Shown: positions 45,526 to 51,312 of the stretch, in pieces
Numbering within the stretch: position 1 is the first letter of the stretch
Layout of the letters: the number at the start of each line of letters is the position of its first letter
Assembly (NCBI GenBank): GCA_027488165.1
Contig: JAIYCF010000061.1
Coordinates: 1-51,312, forward strand
Origin: Streptomycetaceae bacterium
GTDB taxonomy: Bacteria; Actinomycetota; Actinomycetes; Nanopelagicales; Nanopelagicaceae
Direction: 5' to 3'
Length of the DNA: 51,312 nucleotides
Position numbers and translations under genes: made by a program
The notes under the pieces: generated by a model
What the model was told of the DNA's origin: nothing
What the model saw: only the letters and a program-made list of their open reading frames with translations
Databases searched by the model: none

Positions 45526-46482
45526 TTACGCAGCCAACCTTTCGATCGCCCGTAAACGAACTGATGCAGAACGTGGATTATTTGCTAGCTCTTGATCAGA
45601 TGGTGTTTCGCCTGATTTAGAAACAAGTGCAAACTTGGCAGCGAACTCAGGTAGATCTACGGGAAGATCGCGTGGCGTCTTTGATGTTGAGCGTTCAACA
45701 AAAATCTCTTTGACGATGCGGTCTTCAAGTGATTGGAAGGAGAGAACAACTACGCGTCCGCCCACCATCAAAAGATCAAGAGCGACAGGCAGCGCACGAG
45801 TGATGGCACCGAGCTCGTCATTGGCTTCGATGCGAAGTGCTTGGAAGGTGCGCTTTGCTGGATTGCCACCTGTGCGGCGGGTTGCAGCGGGGATGCTTTC
45901 TTTCACCAAAGTTGCAAGTTCTTGGGTTGAGTTCAGTGGTGCTTTCGCGCGGGCTTTAACAATGTTTTCAACGATTCTTGTAGCAAACTTTTCTTCGCCA
46001 TAAGTACGCAAAATCTTTACGAGTGCACCCGGTGCGTAGGTATTAACGATCTCTGAAGCAGTAATTCCGCGAGTGCGATCCATGCGCATATCAAGCGGTG
46101 CATCCTGTGAATATGAAAATCCACGATCTACTTCATCTAATTGAATAGATGAAACGCCAAGATCAAAGAGGATTCCATTAACGCTTTCATAGCCATGGCT
46201 AGCAACAACTTCGCCGATGCGATCGAAGATTGCGTGGTTTGGCTTGAAGCGATCTCCGAAACGAGCAAGTCGTGCAGATGCTCGTTCTAATGCGATTGGA
46301 TCGCGGTCAATGCCGATAACAGTTAGTGTTGGAAATTTTTCAAGTAGGGCTTCGGTGTGACCGCCCAGACCAAGTGTGCAATCAACGATAACTGGTGACT
46401 GATTTAGCAGAGTTGTTGGAGAGAATAATTCAATGCAACGATCAAGCATTACTGAAATATGTTGCGTACTTGCATCGTTCAT
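45526..46482 (-). CDS. rsmH: 16S rRNA (cytosine-1402-N4)-methyltransferase
   Basis: SAM-dependent methylation of C1402 of 16S rRNA in the ribosomal P site (old name mraW). The 318 residues have CTLGLGGHTEALL (SAM loop), IGIDRDPIALERA, LFDLGVSSIQLDEVDRGFSY, PLDMRMD, FQALRIEANDEL and VLSFQSLEDRIVK. ATG start with GGGGGAG as SD. The leader holds an mraW-RNA-like structure, the only large gap between mraZ and ftsQ. Confidence 0.97.
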   Translation of the reverse strand: MNDASTQHISVMLDRCIELFSPTTLLNQSPVIVDCTLGLGGHTEALLEKFPTLTVIGIDRDPIALERASARLARFGDRFKPNHAIFDRIGEVVASHGYESVNGILFDLGVSSIQLDEVDRGFSYSQDAPLDMRMDRTRGITASEIVNTYAPGALVKILRTYGEEKFATRIVENIVKARAKAPLNSTQELATLVKESIPAATRRTGGNPAKRTFQALRIEANDELGAITRALPVALDLLMVGGRVVVLSFQSLEDRIVKEIFVERSTSKTPRDLPVDLPEFAAKFALVSKSGETPSDQELANNPRSASVRLRAIERLAA

Positions 46483-46543
46483 CTACTCCCCCTTTTTCTT
46501 AACTAGTTATCTAGCAATTACTTTTTTACCTTTTACTTCATCT

Positions 46544-46640
46544 CTCATCTCTGGTCACCGCCGGCCGACGGATCTAACGAAAGCGACACCGGGGAAGGGG
46601 TGTCGCTGCCGGCTTTAGGTCGGCGGTGGCCACAGATGAG
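46544..46640 (-). ncRNA. mraW RNA-like structured element upstream of rsmH
   Basis: The arms 46544-46566 and 46618-46640 pair over 23 positions with one C-C mismatch and a few G-U pairs. Inside lies a second hairpin with GCGACACC/GGTGTCGC arms (46583-46590 and 46599-46606, 8-nt loop), joined by internal-loop sequences containing CTAAAGCC and GTTAGATCC on the minus strand. Position and shape match the mraW RNA motif reported upstream of mraW in actinobacteria. No T-run follows on the minus strand, so it is not an intrinsic terminator. About 60 AT-rich bases separate it from the rsmH SD. Family assignment is from memory. Confidence 0.8.
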
Positions 46641-46683
46641 AGCGCTATTAAGTTTTTTTATTTAGTTTTTTTATTAATATTTC

Positions 46684-47115
46684 TCAGAAGAGACCCGGAA
46701 AAATCTCCTCTGAAACCTCGGCAAAGCCCTTTTCACGATCTGTTAAATAAGAGTTCCAAGCTGCGTTATCCCAAATTTCAACGCGAGTATTTGCACCGAT
46801 AACAACGCAATCTTTTTCAAGTCCTGCATATGTACGAAGTCCGGCAGGAATAGTTACGCGACCTTGGCGATCAGGAATTTCATCGTGTGCGCCAGCAAAC
46901 ATCACGCGCATGTAATCGCGCGCATTCTTTGATGTAACTGGTGCCTGGCGCAGGGTTTCGGTGATCGTTGCAAATTCAGCGGATGGAAAAACGTAGAGAC
47001 AACGTTCTTGTCCTTTTGTAATTACTAAACCTGCAGAGAGTTCTTCGCGGAATTTTGCGGGAAGGATTAAGCGGCCCTTTTCATCAAGGCGTGGCTCGTG
47101 GGTACCGAGAAACAT
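46684..47115 (-). CDS. mraZ: transcriptional regulator MraZ
   Basis: First gene of the dcw cluster; AbrB-like DNA-binding protein that forms ring oligomers and represses its own operon in E. coli. The 143 residues hold two copies of the fold, each with the conserved loop: LDEKGRLILPAKFR (about 10-23) and PDRQGRVTIPAGLR (about 81-94). ATG start with a G-rich SD (GGGGG, 10 nt). A regular 10-bp repeat array lies 55-135 bp upstream of the start, the expected operator. It is followed by the mraW-like RNA and rsmH. Confidence 0.96.
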   Translation of the reverse strand: MFLGTHEPRLDEKGRLILPAKFREELSAGLVITKGQERCLYVFPSAEFATITETLRQAPVTSKNARDYMRVMFAGAHDEIPDRQGRVTIPAGLRTYAGLEKDCVVIGANTRVEIWDNAAWNSYLTDREKGFAEVSEEIFPGLF

Positions 47116-47146
47116 CTTCGCGAACCCCCTTCCCCGAGGACTCTGG

Positions 47147-47166
47147 TAAGCGGTGAAACCCGCTTA
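47147..47166 (-). other. hairpin in the mraZ leader
   Basis: 7-bp perfect inverted repeat TAAGCGG/CCGCTTA (47147-47153 and 47160-47166) with a 6-nt loop, between the repeat array and the mraZ start codon. It could shape the 5' untranslated region or be a half-site at the end of the array. Confidence 0.45.
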
Positions 47167-47170
47167 ATCC

Positions 47171-47250
47171 CCCACTTTACTCCACTTTCCTCCTTTTTCA
47201 ACCACCCTCCGCCACCTTTCCCCCACCGCCTCCCCTAGCCGCCCCACTCC
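47171..47250 (-). repeat. eight 10-bp degenerate repeats, probable MraZ operator
   Basis: Reading the plus strand in tens from 47171, each unit is N-C-C-(A/C/T)-(C/T) then pyrimidines: CCCACTTTAC, TCCACTTTCC, TCCTTTTTCA, ACCACCCTCC, GCCACCTTTC, CCCCACCGCC, TCCCCTAGCC, GCCCCACTCC. On the coding (minus) strand the two units nearest mraZ contain AAAGTGG, ten bases apart. Known MraZ sites are TGGGN repeats with 10-bp period (E. coli) and AAAGTG(T/G)N3 repeats (Mollicutes), as I recall. Here the array is longer, eight units in register. The minus strand is also G-rich. Confidence 0.75.
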
Positions 47251-47271
47251 GGTGGCCCATTTTTAGGCAGC

Positions 47272-47299
47272 AAAAAAGCCCCCGCATAAGCGAGGGCTT
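47272..47299 (-). terminator. intrinsic terminator after the DUF3040 gene
   Basis: On the minus strand AAGCCCTCGC-TTAT-GCGGGGGCTT followed directly by a run of T (six or more): a 10-bp stem with one mismatch, a 4-nt loop and a U-tract. It lies 23 bp after the DUF3040 stop and separates that unit from the mraZ promoter region. Confidence 0.9.
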
Positions 47300-47322
47300 G
47301 GGTTGAACTGGTTTAGTGGCAG

Positions 47323-47694
47323 TTAGCCGTTATTGCGCTGATCCCAACGATCTTCAAAGCCTTGGGTGAAGCCCTTTCCAAAGCCTTTGCCGCGTGGGCG
47401 CTTAGCGAAAGAGCCTTCGCGAGCGCCTTTCGAAGCTGCCGCCGCGATTGCGTTGGCCAAAATGATTACTCCGATAAGGGCGAAGATAAAGCCGATAACC
47501 CCCACGATAGTTACCTGGGCGATCAGACCGGCGAAGAGGGTGGCTATTCCAACTATTAGAGCGGCTACCCCAATTGCAGCTGCTGGGCCACGACGGCGAG
47601 CGCCAGAAAGCGTAGAGACGAGCGCTGGGTCATCAGCTGAGAGCGCCTGCTCCATCTCTGCTAGCAAGCGTAATTCGCGATCGGAAAGTGCCAT
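47323..47694 (-). CDS. DUF3040-family small membrane protein
   Basis: A 123-residue protein. The start MALSDRELRLLAEMEQALSADDP is the family's typical N-terminus, so the ATG at 47694 is preferred over one 18 nt upstream. Two membrane segments (about 39-60 and 63-85) follow the acidic helix, then a basic Gly/Lys/Arg-rich tail (KRPRGKGFGKGF). Such genes are common beside mraZ or dinB in actinobacteria; function unknown. TATTGT 6 nt before the ATG suggests a leaderless mRNA, and a palindromic repeat cluster lies just upstream. An intrinsic terminator follows. Confidence 0.85.
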   Translation of the reverse strand: MALSDRELRLLAEMEQALSADDPALVSTLSGARRRGPAAAIGVAALIVGIATLFAGLIAQVTIVGVIGFIFALIGVIILANAIAAAASKGAREGSFAKRPRGKGFGKGFTQGFEDRWDQRNNG

Positions 47695-47706
47695 ATACAC
47701 ACAATA
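47695..47706 (-). promoter_or_regulatory. putative leaderless promoter of the DUF3040 gene
   Basis: TATTGT (47701-47706, minus strand), 6 nt, ATG. The -35 position (about 47724-47729) overlaps the edge of the 20-bp palindrome. Confidence 0.5.
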
Positions 47707-47722
47707 GAACAACTTTTAGCTA

Positions 47723-47811
47723 GGTGCTAGTTGGTTAACCAACTAGTCCAGAAGACCTAGCGGTGCTAGTTGGTCTACCGAGTAGCCATAGGAATTGCTA
47801 GTCGGTCTCTT
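47723..47811. repeat. 20-bp palindrome with two degenerate copies
   Basis: CTAGTTGGTTAACCAACTAG at 47727-47746 is a perfect 20-bp palindrome. A degenerate copy (CTAGTTGGTCTACCGAGTAG) is at 47766-47785, with 7 of 9 arm positions paired; both copies share the 13-bp direct repeat GGTGCTAGTTGGT. A partial third, CTAGTCGGTCT, begins at 47798 and overlaps the dinB stop. They fill the dinB-DUF3040 gap and reach the likely -35 of the DUF3040 promoter. A binding site for a dimeric regulator is the simplest reading. Confidence 0.65.
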
Positions 47812-48994
47812 CTTCATCGGATTCAGCCTTAATCAAGCGCCCCGGACGTACGCTGCCCCGTCCAAAGCGCGCCTTTGCACGATCAATTGCCCCTTCAGCA
47901 TCGCGCCAACCCTTCTCGCGCGCACCCAAGACCAATTGTTCTGGTGAATCTTCCTGCAAGTTCTCAAGAGAGACTCCAACTAAGCGAAGCCGAGCACGAT
48001 CGATCTTTAACGCTAAGTAAAGCGCTTTCACAACTTCATAAACCTCATGGGTGCTATCGATAGCAAGTGGCAAAGTCTTTGATCGATTGATCGTTGAGAA
48101 ATCTGCAAAGCGCACCTTTATGGAAATTGTCTTTGCAAATAAACCTTTCTCTCGAAGTCGCGCAGTCGCCTTCTCGGTCATACGTAAAAACTCTTGCAGG
48201 ATCTCAATTGGATTATCTAGATCAGTAGAAAAAGTTTCAGCAGCCGAAATTGATTTATCTGGTTCTTCGGGTGTTACATCACGATAGTCACGTCCCCAAG
48301 CAAGTTCATAAAGTGAAGCACCTGCTGCATCACCGAGTGCGCGAATCAAAGTGCTGCGCGGAGTATTGGCGATATCGGCAACGGTGTGAAGGCCAAGTCT
48401 TTCCAGCTGTTCGGCAGTCTTTGGCCCAACCCCCCAGATCGCACCAACGGGCAGCGGATGCAGGAAAGTTAAGATGCGATCGCTGGTGATTTCGAGCATG
48501 CCGTTTGGCTTGCAGTGTTGTGATGCCAGCTTGGCGATAAATTTAGAAGGCGCGATTCCAACGGAACAGGTAATGCCTTCTTCTTTCTCAACGCGAGCTC
48601 TGATTGCAGTTGCAATCTCGCGGCCTGTGCCCAATAACTTGCGCGCACCTGTGACATCTAAGAAAGCTTCATCTAGAGATATTGGCTCGACTAGCGGAGT
48701 AAATGATTCGAAGATCTTCATTACCCGTTCGGAGATTTCTGAGTAGCGATGATGATCTGGTGCGATAAAGATTGCGTTAGGTGCCATCCGTTGGGCACGA
48801 CCGACGGGCATTGCTGCTCGGATACCGAATTTACGCGCTGCATAGTTTGCAGATAGAACAACGCCACGCGCGCCGGCGCCAACAACAACTGCTTTGCCCC
48901 GAAGCTCTGGATGATCGAGTTCAGCAACAGATGCATAGAAGGCATCCATATCGACGTGCAAGATCGTGGACTCTTGCTCTTTCTCTTGGCTCAT
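47798..48994 (-). CDS. dinB: Y-family DNA polymerase IV
   Basis: Translesion polymerase. The ATG at 48994 was chosen over one 30 nt upstream because it overlaps the upstream polymerase stop as ATGA and has GAGAG as SD; product 398 aa. Catalytic residues are present: D15 in ILHVDMDAFYAS, D108 and E109 in PISLDEAFLDV, with Y20 at the steric-gate position. Helix-hairpin-helix GVGPKTAEQLERLGLHTVADI follows, then the little-finger domain. EQLVLG near the C-terminus fits a beta-clamp-binding peptide. The intact catalytic acids argue against the inactive ImuB. Confidence 0.95.
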   Translation of the reverse strand: MSQEKEQESTILHVDMDAFYASVAELDHPELRGKAVVVGAGARGVVLSANYAARKFGIRAAMPVGRAQRMAPNAIFIAPDHHRYSEISERVMKIFESFTPLVEPISLDEAFLDVTGARKLLGTGREIATAIRARVEKEEGITCSVGIAPSKFIAKLASQHCKPNGMLEITSDRILTFLHPLPVGAIWGVGPKTAEQLERLGLHTVADIANTPRSTLIRALGDAAGASLYELAWGRDYRDVTPEEPDKSISAAETFSTDLDNPIEILQEFLRMTEKATARLREKGLFAKTISIKVRFADFSTINRSKTLPLAIDSTHEVYEVVKALYLALKIDRARLRLVGVSLENLQEDSPEQLVLGAREKGWRDAEGAIDRAKARFGRGSVRPGRLIKAESDEEETD

Positions 48995-51312
48995 ATCGCT
49001 CTCTCGATTAATTTGCGCGACCACTTTTCATAAGCCTGGCGTAGGTCCCAGGCACCGCTAGCGTTGATCGAGATACCGCGTTCGCCGGTGCGCCTAGTTT
49101 TGCCACGGACTAACAATAAGGATGTTGAGTAGAGAGTGGAAGCAAAACCCTCTTGTGCATCAGAGAAGAATGTTGAATCGGTGCAGCCATAACCATCATC
49201 GAGAGTTAAGAAGATAACGCGCCGCCCAGAACGCACTGGCGGGGTCTGCATCGCAACCTTTACTCCCGCAACCAAGACATCGCTCTGTGATCGCAGCGTT
49301 AGTAGATCTGATGATTTAACTGCGCCGATGGCATTTAGAAATGGCGCATAGAACTCGAGCATATGGTGGGTGATATCCATTCCTAAACGTTCTACTTCGT
49401 TGCGCACTTTTTCGGAAGCGCCCATCGCAGGTAGACCACTGGTGGCAAGTGCGGGTGGGGCAAAGCCAAAGACCATCTGCGATCCAGAAACATTTGAGGC
49501 AGGTGAACGAGTTAGGTCAGATAAATGCAGAAGTAGATCGCGATGATTTAAGGCGCCATTACTAAGCGAGTGCACGCGATCGAAAGCGCCAGTCATAATT
49601 AAGGTTTCGATAATTGGATGTGAGGCGCCTGATCTGCGATAGAAATCTGCAAGATCGATATATGGGCGACCTGCGATTATCGAAGTTATCTCCCCTTCGC
49701 TGATTCCGCCAACTGTAGAAAGTGCGATACGTACGCTGTAAGCACCATCGCTACTTTTTTCAACTGTATAACTTTCGTTAGAGAAATTGATATCAAGCGG
49801 TGCAAGCCCAACTCCTAACTGGCGAGCTTCATCAACCATTAAACGCTTTGGGTACATGCCAGGGTCGTGGGTAAGAACTCCAGCGATAAATGCTGCTGGG
49901 TAATGGGTCTTTAGGTAAGCAGATTGATAAGTAGGGAGTGCAAATGCTGCGGCGTGCGCTTTACAGAAACCAAAGGATGCAAAGGCGCGCAAGACATCCC
50001 AAATCTCGGTAATAGTTGTTAAATCGTAACCGCGCGCGGTTGCGGCAGGAAAGAACCAATCGCAGACTTCTTGTTGACCTTCCTTGCTGCCTAAAGCGCG
50101 CCGTTTTTCATCGGCGGCAGCCAGAGATATGCCAGTCATAGTGGCAATAATCGAGATCACTTGTTCGTGAAATACAACCACACCTTCGGTTTCCGCCAAG
50201 ATCTCATATAAATCAGGGTGAATTATCTGCGCCGATGTAAAGCCATGGCGCGCGCTTAAGAAGGGGCGGATCATGTCGCTCTTAACTGGGCCGGGGCGAA
50301 AGAGTGAGATATCGATAACGAGATCGTTAAAAGTTTTGGGAGTTAACTTTCCGACTAGCTCGCGTTGGCCTGGGCTTTCAACTTGAAAGATACCTAAGGT
50401 GCGCGTTGATTGGATTAACTCATAGGTTGGCGCATCATCTAGCGGCACAGCATCAATATCAACTTCTGTCTCATCAACTCGTTTTATCTCAGCAACTGCG
50501 TGAGCAATAGTTGATTGCATTCGCACGCCAAGGATGTCTAGTTTTAGTAAACCAATTTCTTCAACGTCATCTTTATCGAATTCCACCATCGGATAACCGC
50601 CGGCGTTGAACTGCACTGGTGCGCGATCGAGCAGACCCGCATCAGAAAGAACGACAGCGCAGGGATGCATCGCTAAATGGCGCGGCAGACCGTCAAGGCG
50701 CTGGGCAAGTGAGATCGCCATCGCGGTAAGGGGCGCCGATAAATTAAGTGAGCGAAGTTCGGGAAGTGATTTAAGGGTTGCTTCGATATTTCGAGCACGA
50801 ATATGCGGCATAGATTTTGCAATTAAATCGATCTCCATCGGAGCAATACCTAGCGCAGAACCAGCATCGCGAATGGCATTTCGCGCCCGGTAAGTGTCGA
50901 CCATGGCAACGGTTGCACATCGCGAGAGCGCACCAGGTGCGCGCCAATCGGTATCGCCATAACGTTTAAAGACCAGGTCATAAATTTCCAGACGCCGTGC
51001 AGATTCAACATCGATATCTATATCGGGCAAGGCGCGACGTAGTGGCGAACAGAAACGTTCCATTAATAAACCGTGGCGCATCGGATCAACGCCAGAGATG
51101 CCAAGTAAGTGACAAATAAGTGAACCTGCACCGCTGCCGCGAGCAGCAACTCGGATATTGCGTTCACGCGCCATATCGGTGATATCAGCAACGGTTAAAA
51201 AGTATGACTCGTAACCAAGGGTTGCAACAGTTGCTAGCTCATCATCTAAACGAGCGCGGGCTTTAGCGATCATGGAAGAATCGTTGTAGCGCCAATTGAT
51301 TCCGGATTCGCA
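48991..51312 (-). CDS. dnaE2: second DnaE-type polymerase, error-prone-like (5' end outside window)
   Basis: The frame is open to the right edge; 773 residues are visible, so roughly the first quarter with the PHP domain is missing. Catalytic aspartates lie in LPDIDIDVES, preceded by RGSGAGSLICHLLG. Other C-family marks are ISLFRPGPVKSDMIRPF, FHEQVISIIATMTG, RRALGSKEG and FGFCKAHAAAFALPTYQSAYLK. A C-terminal OB fold (VLVAGVKVAMQTPPVRSG) follows. It differs clearly from the dnaE at 21030 and is translationally coupled to dinB, which points to damage tolerance. The dnaE2 name is provisional until the N-terminus and a tree are available. Confidence 0.85.
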   Translation of the reverse strand, partial: CESGINWRYNDSSMIAKARARLDDELATVATLGYESYFLTVADITDMARERNIRVAARGSGAGSLICHLLGISGVDPMRHGLLMERFCSPLRRALPDIDIDVESARRLEIYDLVFKRYGDTDWRAPGALSRCATVAMVDTYRARNAIRDAGSALGIAPMEIDLIAKSMPHIRARNIEATLKSLPELRSLNLSAPLTAMAISLAQRLDGLPRHLAMHPCAVVLSDAGLLDRAPVQFNAGGYPMVEFDKDDVEEIGLLKLDILGVRMQSTIAHAVAEIKRVDETEVDIDAVPLDDAPTYELIQSTRTLGIFQVESPGQRELVGKLTPKTFNDLVIDISLFRPGPVKSDMIRPFLSARHGFTSAQIIHPDLYEILAETEGVVVFHEQVISIIATMTGISLAAADEKRRALGSKEGQQEVCDWFFPAATARGYDLTTITEIWDVLRAFASFGFCKAHAAAFALPTYQSAYLKTHYPAAFIAGVLTHDPGMYPKRLMVDEARQLGVGLAPLDINFSNESYTVEKSSDGAYSVRIALSTVGGISEGEITSIIAGRPYIDLADFYRRSGASHPIIETLIMTGAFDRVHSLSNGALNHRDLLLHLSDLTRSPASNVSGSQMVFGFAPPALATSGLPAMGASEKVRNEVERLGMDITHHMLEFYAPFLNAIGAVKSSDLLTLRSQSDVLVAGVKVAMQTPPVRSGRRVIFLTLDDGYGCTDSTFFSDAQEGFASTLYSTSLLLVRGKTRRTGERGISINASGAWDLRQAYEKWSRKLIERAI

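Noticed and set aside
30417..46482. ftsA, murB and ddl searched for in the dcw cluster
   Set aside because: All ORFs there are assigned to other genes; these three are not in this cluster.
46544..46640. Intrinsic terminator after mraZ
   Set aside because: No T-run follows the hairpin on the minus strand, and the structure and position fit the mraW RNA motif better.
47727..47746. 20-bp palindrome as a dinB terminator
   Set aside because: No T-run on the minus strand after the stem; imperfect copies at regular distance fit a DNA binding site better.
47798..48994. ImuB, the inactive Y-family partner of DnaE2
   Set aside because: The catalytic Asp and Asp-Glu residues are present, as in active DinB.
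1..51312. CRISPR arrays, insertion sequences, prophage or toxin-antitoxin genes
   Set aside because: No spaced identical repeats, transposase, integrase or phage-like reading frame was seen on either strand.

Overview
The window reads as chromosomal backbone of a streamlined actinobacterium. By eye the base composition is moderate, below typical high-GC actinobacteria. Genes are tightly packed, with many ATGA, TGATG and TAATG stop/start overlaps. Lineage markers are an ANTAR response regulator (PdtaR type), a PriA-like HisA, a MauE/DsbA pair by lgt, a DksA-like protein with a Lys/Ala-rich N-terminus, SepF and YggT beside FtsZ with no FtsA, a DUF3040 protein beside mraZ, and an mraW RNA-like element. 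A freshwater acI-type (Nanopelagicales-like) organism would fit, but that placement is inference. I see no mobile element, CRISPR array or rRNA, and no intergenic stretch longer than about 210 bp.

Layout, mostly on the minus strand. 1-571: pdtaR (3' end cut off) directly behind a tRNA with anticodon CAA. 611-8249: pyruvate kinase and glutamate synthase (gltBD). 8250-8972: VIT1-family metal transporter. 9014-20983: fifteen closely packed genes in transcription order hisD-C-B-H-A-F-I, trpE, a small membrane protein, trpC-B-A, a MauE protein, a DsbA-like protein and lgt. 21030-26902: dnaE, rluD, lspA and a DksA-like gene. 26964-30083: ileS, the only plus-strand gene. 30111-47115: the division and cell-wall (dcw) cluster, transcribed mraZ, [mraW-type RNA], rsmH, ftsL, ftsI, murE, murF, mraY, murD, ftsW, murG, murC, ftsQ, ftsZ, pgeF, yggS, sepF, yggT. 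47323-51312: a DUF3040 protein, dinB and a second DnaE-type polymerase (5' end cut off).

The genes form a few coherent modules: nitrogen assimilation and glycolytic output; histidine and tryptophan synthesis, with hisA probably also doing the TrpF step; lipoprotein maturation (lgt, lspA) and thiol oxidation; replication and damage tolerance; and peptidoglycan synthesis plus septation. MurE has the DNPR motif expected for meso-diaminopimelate peptidoglycan.

The most interesting non-coding signals are: (a) eight degenerate 10-bp repeats in exact register upstream of mraZ, a probable extended MraZ operator; (b) a strong mraW-RNA-like structure between mraZ and rsmH; (c) several genes starting exactly 6 nt after a TANNNT hexamer, suggesting leaderless transcripts; (d) a tRNA whose 3' end lies one base before the pdtaR start codon; and (e) a 20-bp perfect palindrome with degenerate repeats before the DUF3040 gene. 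IleRS also has a rearranged class I signature, GTHH instead of HxGH.
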